From Acanthococcus lagerstroemiae (taxonomy: Eukaryota > Arthropoda > Insecta > Hemiptera > Eriococcidae), in NCBI GenBank assembly GCA_031841125.1, contig CM063108.1, positions 4,695,683 through 4,759,682 of the forward strand: DNA of 64,000 nt. The letters are read 5' to 3'. The translations under genes and the position numbers were made by a program. Every line of letters starts with the position of its first letter. Positions within the stretch are counted from its first letter, which is position 1. The notes beneath the pieces were generated by a model, which searched no databases, had not been told where the DNA came from, and saw only the letters and a program-made list of their open reading frames with translations. Below are positions 32,966 through 44,900 of the stretch, piece by piece.

Positions 32966-35942
32966 AGCAGTCGAACAGTATGTTTACTCCTGAGTGGACG
33001 CTGTTACTTTCGCATCCTACGTCAAATCAATTCGAGTCATTTGTGCTGCTGATCGGGCCAGAGGACAGAAACGTTGAGTGAGCCCGAATGTATGAGAAAA
33101 TGAAAGGAAACAAAGTTGTTTCGATTTCTCGTTCTATTTTGTGTACTATCTAAACGTACGATATGTCATTAGTCTTACTTAATTTACTTTTACACAAATT
33201 AATTGATCTCCGTACAAAAATCAAATTATTTTTACACGATTTCTTGTACATCATTCCGAGTGTACATGTACACTTAACCTGAGTGACATTTTGACGAAAA
33301 ATGAGTTTAATACATATCAGAGATTTCGATGCGCTCTATCGGGCTACACTCGCTAAAGACGAATTACTCCCTTTTTTTAGCCCGCTAGATGACGTAAATC
33401 ATTTGAGCCACGTATATAACACAACGTTATTTATAAAATTTTCAAATCGCTTTCCTGAAAAAAATTTTTTTTGTCACTTAGATCAAGTGTGCATAAGATA
33501 CTCGATTCTTAAATTATGTAATTTGGATGTTCGGCGGAAATACGTTCGAACTGTTAAGAATTTTGGGCGTCCAACTCCCTGCATTTGCAAGGTCCTGTGT
33601 CTGCTAATAACGCGTGTCGTCATGGTGCATCTTGACCGATGCCTCCTCTTTGGTAGCACCATAATGAGGAAAGGTGGTTGAAGAAAGAATGGGAGTTGGA
33701 GGTTAATTTATAGGTTTTTGGGGTAACTGAATTTAATCGTGAAAATATTTTTCGGATCAGAACCTTCTGGATGCCATCTAAACGGGCTCGGACCACGTTA
33801 CAATCATTCATTTAAAATGGTATTAAATTTCAAGAAGAGGGGCTCTGGCTCATGGGACCCCACGCTATCGGTATGAAATTTGGCGGTAATTTTATTCTAC
33901 CTCACTGGAACCGATCGGAGGGGGAGTTCCCAACAAAATGGGTCCACTTAGAGGTGAGAGGGGCACTTTATTTTTTATCTGTCAAGTCTTGAACTTCAAA
34001 TTTCAAATCAAGGTCGTTGTAAAGTTTTCAATATTTTTCGCTCAAATTTGCACACATTGGTTTTAGATCAAAAGGCAACAAAAAATCACCCTACCTGTCG
34101 AAAAAATAACGAAATACTTTTTTCGCTCCACCCTACCTTGTAATTATTTTAGCGCCATTAGCATCAAATATTTTATCCGGTCATGGCTCAGGATTCGGAT
34201 CATCTACACTGAGACTTCTAATTATTCATTATACAGGTACTCTTATCTAATATTGAGATTAGATCGTTTTTAGATACAGGCGGCAACGTTTTTGAAGCAA
34301 TTCTAGCATGTGTGCTACACATGAAAAAATGATGTGTGAGCCATGAAACACATGTATACAGGTATTTTTATTTCATAGGTATTTGTTGAATTGGGTACTG
34401 ATAAAGAGGCAAAGAATGGATCATTGCGTCATAAACATAGAAAGTTTCGAACTAATTCTTGTTACATGGGTTATTAGTAAATTTACTTTGCTAACTCTAT
34501 TTCAGATAATCATAGAGACGCAGATAAAAGCGACTGATTTGGAGCAAAGAAGTGTATTCTGAATGTCTCCAACAACAAAATAATTCTGATTTTGTAAACT
34601 GAAAAGGACTTAAGGACTGCTAGCGAAATTAGTTCCATTCTTGAGACGATTTGGTCATTTTATACAAAATAAATCATTATGTCATTCAAATTTGTCCACT
34701 TACAATCCCGAGTTTTCCCAGGAGAGCTGATTTTCCAAATGATAAATGTACCGGTGGAAGGAGCTTCCCCTCCCTTGGCTATTCCCCGGTGTAACACACC
34801 ATTTATTTACCAGATCAATGCGCTTCCTAGCGACATTAGAACGCTTATAGACAGCCATTGAAAAGAATGATCTTAAATATGACCTTTATCAAAACCCGTC
34901 TATAGGAATCGCATGAGTATTCAGCATAAATTTTTAGCCACTAATATTAATGGTAACTTAAGATCTGTTATCAAGTGATTCTTTCCGTCAATGCAGAGAG
35001 AGTAAAAACAATATAAATTATTAAGTAATTGAAGTAGCCATACTTTTCAGTTCGCAAGGGTAGTGTGTGATTGGGTAACAAGATCACAGAATCACTTTCA
35101 ATCATTCGTTGTAGGTAGTGAAAACAGGAGTTACTGTTTACATTATCTTGCGGAGGAAATTTCACCTTTAGTTTTTCCGACGTCTACGACCCTTCAAGCT
35201 TTGATGCACTCGTACCGGAACTGGGGGTGAGGTAAATCAGTTGAGGTGAAATTGATCAACTGTGAAGGAAAATATATCTCCTAAGATACACTTTCTCACA
35301 ACTGATCCACTCCACCACGAGTGCCGCTGCTCAAGAGATGTCACTCGGTACCCTTTTTTACAATCATGTTATGGAACATCTAAAACTGATATGACTTTAT
35401 TATCTACTTGTAGTTTTTTTTGTGTTTTTTTTCTAACACCCCCTCCCCCTAGAATCGACCTAACTACGGCTATCCGACAGTTAGATAAATTTAGTATTCG
35501 CAAAGTCGGCAGTTCCAGCTTCTGTATTAAATTAATATTAAGGGCCAGTATTAAAAAACGTGGTTAAAAATAATCGACGGTTAACCGATGGTTAAAATGC
35601 GACTCCGGTATTATACCCTTCGATTTAGCGGTAACCGCGATTCAACCGAAGTGTTTTTTAACTCACTGAAATTGGCGGGTTAATCGCGTCAGTGGATTGC
35701 TAAACAGAAACCCGTTAACCAGACTTTATGATAGTGACTTCAAGTGATGCGTGACAGATGTGTTTAAACTTTGTATGCCTAACCCATCATTAATGAACTG
35801 AGATATGCTCCAAGTTCATACACGGGATAAGATATCACAGAAACAGGAACACTGTGTAGGATATTATTTTGCCTAAAACTCATTTAGTACGCTAGCTTGT
35901 TATTATTTATGCTCGTGTTGAAAATTTAACTAGTTCACGAAG
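32966..35942. other. Spacer between the two carboxylesterase genes
   Basis: Nearly 3 kb without a supported gene. It should contain the 3' UTR of A and the promoter of B. The only AATAAA noticed on the + strand is near 34667, far from the stop codon of A. A 126-residue frame at 33301-33681 has no recognisable features. 35530-35740 looks like a MITE (next entry). No TATA box or initiator was identified with confidence upstream of 35943. Confidence 0.4.
35533..35740. repeat. Possible MITE (GGCCAGTATTA... with GGTTAA words)
   Basis: The left end reads GGCCAGTATTAAAAAACGTGG followed by TTAA. The far end contains TTAACCAGACTTTATGATA, whose complement is an imperfect match (TATCATAAAGTCTGGTTAA). 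GGTTAA and TTAACC words repeat inside, as expected of a small palindromic element about 200 bases before the start of carboxylesterase B. Boundaries are approximate. Confidence 0.4.
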
Positions 35943-38900
35943 ATGGTTCGTCTTTTACTGGCGATTTGTTTCATCCTATCAGGTAAATGTCTGCTTCAAT
36001 CGCTCACGTATTTTTTCCATAAGTTAGAACGCGATCATGTTTCGAGTTATATAGTTTACCCTATTTTCGTACCTCAACTATCTGTGACTCCTTTCTCGAT
36101 CTTGATTTTGGTGCAGAAAGTGTTCGTTCAGCAGTGATTGAAACGAAGCTGGGAAAAGTCGAAGGCACCACACTGACCGCCAGAAATGGTAGACCATTCA
36201 ACGCATATTATGCGATTCCATATGCTAAGGCTCCAATTGGAAATCTCCGATTTCAGGTAATAAGGTACCAGAGGGTAATCACGCCACTCGGCTAATTATG
36301 CCAGGAAGCCAGAAATGATACTAGTACATGATTTAACCGCTAGGTGGCGCTCGTATCTTCTAGATAATACCTATGATAAGAAGTGCCTTGAATTTCAAGC
36401 TCGAAAAGTCATTGTTGACTGGTGTGAAAAATAAAATGTGAATATCAGTGTTGGGTAATGACGGTATTGTCATTTTCCACGGCCGGAAAGATGAAGTAAA
36501 AAAAAAAAAAAAAAATGAAAATCTCATTCGTCCGAAAACAGAAGTACAAAGTATTTTATATCATTGAAAAGGGTTTTCAAAGAACTAACAGATTATGTAC
36601 AGACATTGTCGATTGCATTTAGAATAAAGATGGTACGGTAGTAAATGTGTATGCTAAAAGTGATAAAACTGATTTCAGCGATGGAGGGTAAATATACGCC
36701 ACCAAAGAGATTGGCTAATAACGCCATTTAGAATGAGGAAGAATTTCAAGTTTTCAAAGCTCTTACTGTACTAATTTTCATTTGCATATATTGAATCAAG
36801 TTTCCCGGGCTTTTGTATAATTAGATTGCTCCTTCTGCATCAAAACTGTTTGTCTCATTCCTAGTCTTACTGTTACTGAGTATGAGTATGCTCAACTCAA
36901 AATCTCATTTAACTTTATGCGTTCAATTTTTTGTCAAAGAGTTTTCTTACTTACCTCATGTTTAATACTTATTTGATATGTTACAAAGTTTTCAAATACT
37001 AAACAGTAATTTTTTTTCAATAAAAAAGGAAAATTTTGTAGATGAGTGTCATGAATTATGAGATATCTCCAAAAAATGTGCATTTGAAAAAAGCTTTCAT
37101 TTTTTACTAACTTATAAAGTAAGGTTACCATACATATCATTCTTTGTAAAATTCTAATCAATTTTCATTGGTTTTCAAAAAAGGTGCTTTCATAAATTAA
37201 GTACTTTTTCAATTTCTATTTTCTCCAGGGAAAAAAAAAACTTTCAAAAGTGGCATTTTTTCGTTACCGGTAGCAAGAAAGAGAAGGGGACTGAGGACGA
37301 GACATTCCTAAAATTAATTTCCTTTGATCACAGATGTTACACAATACTGAGTTATTTCAAAATCCGAGAATCAATGTTCGAACCACTATAACACTTGCAT
37401 ATTAGAACATGGCATTATTACCCATCAAAGGTATGGCGTTATTACCCACTTATGGTCGGGAAAATACGCCACCATGGACCTTTTTTATTTCGGCACTGAG
37501 TGTCTATCATGAGGTCTATCCTTCGTTCAAAGGCTATTGTATTATCCTAATTGAGTTCCTCTGTGAGATGTGCTATTTGAATTCACTAGTTAGACTGCGT
37601 GATATATCAATGCCCGCTTAGCATGGCGTAATTAGCCTCCGGTACCTTATGAAAAGTATGTACCTATACAGGTTTTAATCAAGCATGGAGAGTAGAGTAG
37701 CCCTTATTCTGAAACTGAAGTGACAATCCTCCTAGATCTTTTTCTTTCGATTATAAAGTGCCACTCCCAAATTTTCGGATTTTTTGCATTGAAGTTCAAA
37801 ATGGAATTTGAATACGGATTTCTTCGACATCTCACGGTCTAAAAACGCCTTTACCATAACTACTGAATGGATTGTCATCAACACATCTTAACATAAGATA
37901 ACATTTCAAATATTTTCAACAAACGAAAAAAAAAAGTTTCGCGAACTAAAAATCGAAATTTTGAAGCCTCTGAAACCTGGGGTATCAAAGAACTGAACTT
38001 TGAAAACATTTATTCTTAAAGTCAATACATCTTTCCTAAATGGAATTTTTGCGCTGATTCGGAAACTGAATTTTAAATTCCCCTGCCTCTGACGGTTATT
38101 TCAAATCAGAGGCGAAGTTATGAGTAGCTGAGGTATACGCCCCCCACCCTCACATAAGGCCTCGCGCTAAGGGAAAGAATATTAGATGTCGTAGAGAGGC
38201 TAGGCTTAATCTCTATCTTCTTTTCTTTCTTCTATCTATCTATCTCTATCTTCTCTTCTTCTCTTCTCTCTTCTATGTTATAAATGGGTCGATGAAATGC
38301 CATCACGCTCGATAGGCTGAACAGATTCTTTTGAAAAATGTCTCAAATGAAAGCTTGGGTTCCCTAGGATTTTTTTTTTTTTTAACATTGCAGAGAAGTG
38401 CATTCGGTAAGCTGTAATTAAGTTTTAAAGTCGTTTTGCATCTGTGTCTATGTGTGAGTGTTCCGCGCGCTTACCCCGTCATTGTAAACGTATGTTAAAG
38501 TGATCAGTGTGACAACATGTAACACATCGTGAATATAGAACGATCAGGGTTTCTTTCATCTAAAAGCGTCTCAGTGTACATACTGCGGTTGATCAGGCCA
38601 TGTTGCGTTTTTTTATTATTGAACTTTTACTTCACAAATCCTTTTGTAGGGCTTCATGTGTTCAAAACTTAGGCCATGTGTCGTTTTTTTTACTATCGAA
38701 TTTTCATTTTACAAATACTTTTTTGCTTCATTTTTCATTTATTAAAGAGATTAATGTAATATATAAAGACAAGTCTCGATTTTTCCTTACCAGTGTTCTC
38801 AGGTATTACTGAAGGAAATCTTTTTAAAAATGTCTCATCTAGAAGTAAGTATTCCCTAGCAAGCTTATGGCGTGAAAATTTTTTGATAACTGTAACGTAA

Positions 38901-41900
38901 AACGTACTGACTTTCCGATGCGCAGAATCCCGCCAGTTGCCCAAGTAACTGAAAGGGAACTAAGGGTAACTGACAGGTTTCTGGGTAATCTGAGGGTATA
39001 ACTGGACGCTGTTAAGCATTAGGGAACCAACCAGTAAAATCTGTCGTTTGAGAACACGTGATTCAAAGTTCACGAACCATGTAGAAACTATGTGACATAG
39101 CGTTTACGGATAAGATTTGTTCAACGTGAGTGCACATTTTTGAATCGGGAGGGCCAATTTTGAAAAATGATGCTTTTTATGCACTTACCAATAACGATAC
39201 TAATAAATCATTCTGTTTACAAATGTCAGCTGGTTCCCTTGCGCTTAACAGCGTCCAACTGACGGCTGCAAATGGATGACTTTTCCGCGGGTAACTAGGG
39301 TAACTGATTGCGGTAACTGATTGCCCATCCAGTTGGGAGACAGATATACCAAGTTCAAAACTCAGTTCATGTTGCGTTTTTTTGCTATAGATCTTTCATT
39401 TTACAAACATTTTTTTGCTTCATTTTTCATTTATTGAGAAGATTAAAGAGATGTAAGTAGATGTTTCATGTTGCGTCTTTTTACTATCGAACTTTTATAT
39501 TTTACAAATAATACTTTTTTTTTTTTATTTCATCTGACTGGGACTGGGCAAATTGTAAAAGCGCTAGCGTCGTATCTTTTAGTGCGTTTGTTATTATACA
39601 ATGATAAGGAGAATATACATATTATAGTGCGGTATACCTGTGACATAAATGTACAAACTGTTATCAAAGCCGATATCTTTAACGTTTTTGAGAGCCTCTG
39701 ACTGAGACTGTGCAAACTGTAGAAGCACTATAGCGTCGAATCTTTTAGTACGTTTTTCTTTTTACTATCAAACTTTTATTTTACAAATACTTTTTTGCTT
39801 CATTTTTCATTTATTGAAGAGATAAAAGAGATTTAGATGATAAGTAAAGTATACCGGCTACCTAGGTATTTTCAAAGTGCGAAGTTACAATCGTACTGCA
39901 TACAATGATAAGAAGAACATATAGCGCGACCTGTGACACAAACATACAGAACTTTTATCCTCTGAGGTCTATTCTGAAATATTTTATTAAAATTAATAAT
40001 AGTAAGGTAAGCTACCTATTCTGAGCCTAGCATCAATTGTGAGTCCTTTTTTTGAAAACGCGTTTTCTCGCTAGATCGAGGCATTGGACAACCGTGAAAC
40101 CTCTTCCATTCGAAGGACCAACATGTTTTACACTATCCATGTTGGTTTCAAGTTCATAACTTAATGTGTTTGTTGTGATGGATTTTTTTTTTCAAAGTTT
40201 TTATCAAAACATGCCTTATCTTTCATGTGTGTGAAATATCAATTCTGTGAAAAACGATCGATAAGTACTTTAAATTAATATTTTCTCAACGTATTATATA
40301 TGGTTGTGTAGAGCAGAGTCTAGGGAACATTTTTCCGCTTGAGTTTTCGATTTTGGTCCACATATATGTGTGTGCGGAAAAAATAAAGGAATTCAAAAAA
40401 TGGGGGAAATAGTTTGCAAAAATCGCAAAAAATCAAAGTGAATAATCGGGTAATCGAATGAAAAGTGTAGTACACACAAGTGGTACTTTAACTTATAAAA
40501 CTAAATTTTACGTTTTTTCAGTTACTTTTTCTAATCAAACTTTAGCCCGACCCACAATTAGTACTACCTTTTTTCAGACCCATAATTGGTACTGTGAATT
40601 TACTCGACTTTAATGCGTTTTTAAATTACTTAAAAGTCAAATAAGACGAGTCAACGTGTTTTTAAAATAAAATCTGAAATGCTTACTTAAGTAAACTACA
40701 TCATTTTTCATTTGATTTATTATACTTACCAATTGTGGGTACATCAAAAAATTTCGTATCAATTATGGGTCGTTGCCAATTAATATGAGTCGACCCATAA
40801 TTGGTATTTTCAAAAGTTGTTCGGATCGAGAAAATTCCACCTGGAATTTTGAACAACTTAGAAGGCCTCAGAGTGCTTTTTGAATTTCAATAGTTGTCCA
40901 TGTACAGATTCTGTAGAGTCCTCAGTGTCATTTGCGAGGATATTGTATAGTGAAGGATATTTTATAGTGAATTGTTGGAGAATCAGAAAATACCCATAAT
41001 TGGGAGCTGCACTCAATCTTGGGTTTTGAGAAGTTTTGGGAAAAAATTCACCAAAAATCCAAAAATGCTTAAAACTCAAAAGTAACTGTCACAAGTAGTA
41101 ATAAGTTCTTTATGACAAGTAATATTTATTACTGTTGAAGCAGGGCGTGACAATGAACAAAAACACCCTCAATACTCCTATTGAGATTGTGAAATGTACA
41201 GGATAATTTGATCACTTCTAATTTTTTAGATAAAGAAGAACGGGTAATCCGATTTAATTTTCAAGGATTACAAAGCTTACACATTCATGAAAAAACAATT
41301 TCATGCTTCATTTTCTTTCATTAAAGAAAATTATCAAAACGTATAAGTATCAGCCTGTTTATTTCTATATGGGAATTTACATGTAATTTCGTTTCATACT
41401 ATTGCATATGTTTGGGCAAAAGTACCGCTCAGTACTTCTAATGTACAGGATAATTCTATATCATATCTCATTTTGGAGATAGAGAAGAATGGGCAATTCT
41501 ATTTAATTTCCAAAGATTACAAAGCTTATCCATTTTAGGAAAGAACAATGTCATGTTTCATTTTCTTTATTTTTTTCCAAACGCCTGTTTTTTTTTTTCT
41601 GTATGGGAATTTACATGTTATTTCGTTTCATATGTACTAATGCATATGTTTAAGCCCGTCCGAAGGACGGGTAATTCAGCTAGTTACAAATATATCAAAA
41701 TATACTTGAACTTTCTACGTATTGAATAAGCTTGCAAAGACAGCGGTTTTAGGAGCTTTTAAAGTATGCGACCTCGTGAAGCCTAGTGACAAGAGAAAAT
41801 GACTAGAAAGTTGCATTTGAGTACGACTTTTATTACCAATAAGGGTAGTGGAGGAGGAGACGGCCCCAAAATAATTCGGGGGAAAATGTTCAATAAGAGT

Positions 41901-44900
41901 AAATAAAGGCCACTATAGTGCATAGTAGAGGGTAATAAAGTGTTACAGTTTTATTATTTTTGAAATAAATAAATTTAATTTGAATTAGATTTTCAAATTT
42001 CGAACATAATGTTTCCGAAAGTACAACAATCAGATTGGACTTAATTTATCACAGATGAAAATGAAAGACCTTGCCAACTCTCTGTCGAACTTTAGAGAAA
42101 GTGATTTTTTGCTTAAGATATAAATAATATTTTGAAGATTGATGACAAGGTGGGAAAACCGAGGGAGGGAGTCTGAGAATTGTTGCAAGTAATCAAGTTA
42201 CCATACTGATTAACAGTCTGATAATCACCAAACTAAATGATACAGAGTGATTCAAATAAAGGAGAGGTAGGGTGAAAAATAATTTGATTCGGGAGTTGAT
42301 TTATATAGATTTTTGAGGTCACTGAATTCAATTTTTTGAATCCCATCTCTTTTATGGTGCCAACAAAGGGGCTGAGAACACATATTATTCAGTCTGTCGC
42401 AGTCTTCTCAGAATCACATATAGCTTCACATAATACTCAGTCTGTCAGTCTTCTCAGAATTGCATGTTAAACTCCATCTTTTGATTATAACTTATGAAAT
42501 GTAATAAGAATCAGAAATATTTTTCATCAAACTGTTTCTTCTATTGCGAAAACAATAAACAGAATTCCTAGTCTACATGAGCCTTAAAAAGTCGTGAAGC
42601 CTTGAACAAAAGCTCTAAGGAGTCTCAAAGAGTCTTAAACCCATCTGCTGAGGGTCAAAAATTCTGAATCATCGAGTCTGAAAGGGTTTCAAATAGGTAA
42701 CAGTTTCAAAAACAAAAATGTTTTAGCGAGTCTGAAAGAAGTTACAGAGATCTACAAGAGTGTCCAACAAATCTAAAACGTCTTCAGAAAATACAACCTA
42801 AATTAGTCTTAAGCAAGTCCAGAAGAGTGTTAGAGGATATGTATAGGGTGTTAAACGTATTTTCAACAACCTGAAATATTACTACAAGAGGATTAAATAA
42901 GTCTTGAAGAGCCTAAACAAAAGCTTGTACGAGCTCTGAAATTATTTGACTATCCACTAGGACTCTAAACAGTACTTCGTCTCCCGAAACAATCAACTCA
43001 TCAGGCGAAACTTGAACATCAAAATAATTGTTCAATATTTAATAAAATTCTACGTACGTTATGCTTATGCGTAAGTACAAAATTTTTGTTAGGTCATCCT
43101 CAAACTTCAGAAAACTTTTCTTCCTATTACATCTTGGCACTCGGGCAATGAAGTTCGAAAATTATGATATCAAAAGAAAGGGAAGGACGAGTAAGTCCAA
43201 CTCCTCACTAGTGCCTATCTTTTTATGCCACAAAATAGTCCTTGCATGTAATATTTGGCACATAAGTATAAGGCCTCACACACGCTAACACCGTCTCTGC
43301 TGGTAAATAGCCTGTAGCTTCGCAAAAACTACAATTTTAGAATTTTCCCAGTGATTTCTACGTTATCAAAGTCGCTGATGAGTTCGATTTAGATGGTAAT
43401 TTATGGATCCGATCCCCCATGGGTCAAACGAGAGGGGTTCTGACTAAATAATGGTCAATTTTTGAACTTGTATTCAATGTATAAGTTTAGTAGATTGCCG
43501 AATTCTAATTTAGTAGCAGTTTTTGGATACAACCATGTCTTTTTGATTGGATCACAAAGAATCAAATGAAAAATTCTCTCAAAATTGATTTTATTGACCA
43601 CAAAATCTCGTAAATTGAATAATGGCTGTTGTTTGTTCGGGAACCACCTTTTGTGAACCCTATAGGAGATGGGCAACCCTGTCGGGGGGGGGGGAATACC
43701 TCGGGCCCGCACTTCAAGGGGGCCCGATATTTTTAAAAGGCCTGAATTTCAATCATACTGTACAAATCAGCAATCACTCCTTACACCATGAAAGAAACCT
43801 CTTATTCCGTAGCTTATAATTTTTTCCCATCGAACAAAAGAACAAACTGAACTGGAAGGAGAGGGGGCCCGTGAAAATTCTTCCACGCCCTCTTTTTCTC
43901 TCTACGAGGCTGGAGATGGGTTCCAAAAACAACTATCAAAATCGAGCACCTGTAGGTTGAGTAACTCTTTCTTCATTCCCTCTCCCTCCACCACAACTAA
44001 TTTTCCCGCGAAGTCTCTGAAAACATGTTTTTTTCTGGCAGTCTTCACAATTCAACAGTGGAGTTGTTTTTTTGAAGAGTAAGGGGGCGCGCTATATTCG
44101 TTGAACATGTTTGCGAACATCACTGCACTGTACGCAACAGGGCAAAAAGCTGACTGTTTTTGCGAACATAATCTCATATTCGCAAGCTAAAAACATGGCG
44201 ACTATCCAATCGGAACCCAGTTTTGGTGGACCTCAAGAGGGTCGGATCTGAAAACTGCCAATTAAATTAAACTCACGACCTCCAATACGCAAAAATCGAC
44301 TACCATGTTGAATAGCGCTAGAAAAATGTCTAAGGTTAGCTTTTGGACGCTGTAGATCATTTATGAGAGAAGTGTCAGAGAGAGAAACATTTAGAAAGTA
44401 GAAATATATAGCACAAAAATTTCATTTAAGAATTTGCAGTTTTAAATGAATAGGGATTTTTTCAAAATTTAGTCGTTTAGTACTCAAATTTTGAAAATCT
44501 CTCAAAATTTCAATTTTGAATCTGGGAAATTCTTTGTTAAAACTATTCAGAATTTCATCTACTTTTAGGACACGTTGGTTTCAACGCTCTTATTTTCTGT
44601 GGTAAAGACGTTTTCGGGCCAGAAACTGATTTCGGGAAAACCCCTCGTCTCAATTCCATGTGAAACTTCAAGGTCCTTGGGGCACAGGTAAATATTTTTC
44701 AAAAATTCCAAAAACTAGGTAGCGGTACTTTTAGGTTATAACGGAAAGATCTAAGTGGATCTTCACTATAATTTAAAAAATGTTAGAAAAAGGGCCACTG
44801 TAGGGCAGAACCTTCCGCTCGATAATTATAAATTGGGTTACTAGATTCCTTCAACCAAGGGCATCTATTGATATCTTATCATCTCATATCACCTGATCAT

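Noticed and set aside
33301..33681. 126-residue ORF in the spacer between the esterases
   Set aside because: No domain, signal or splice context recognised; base composition is like the surrounding spacer.
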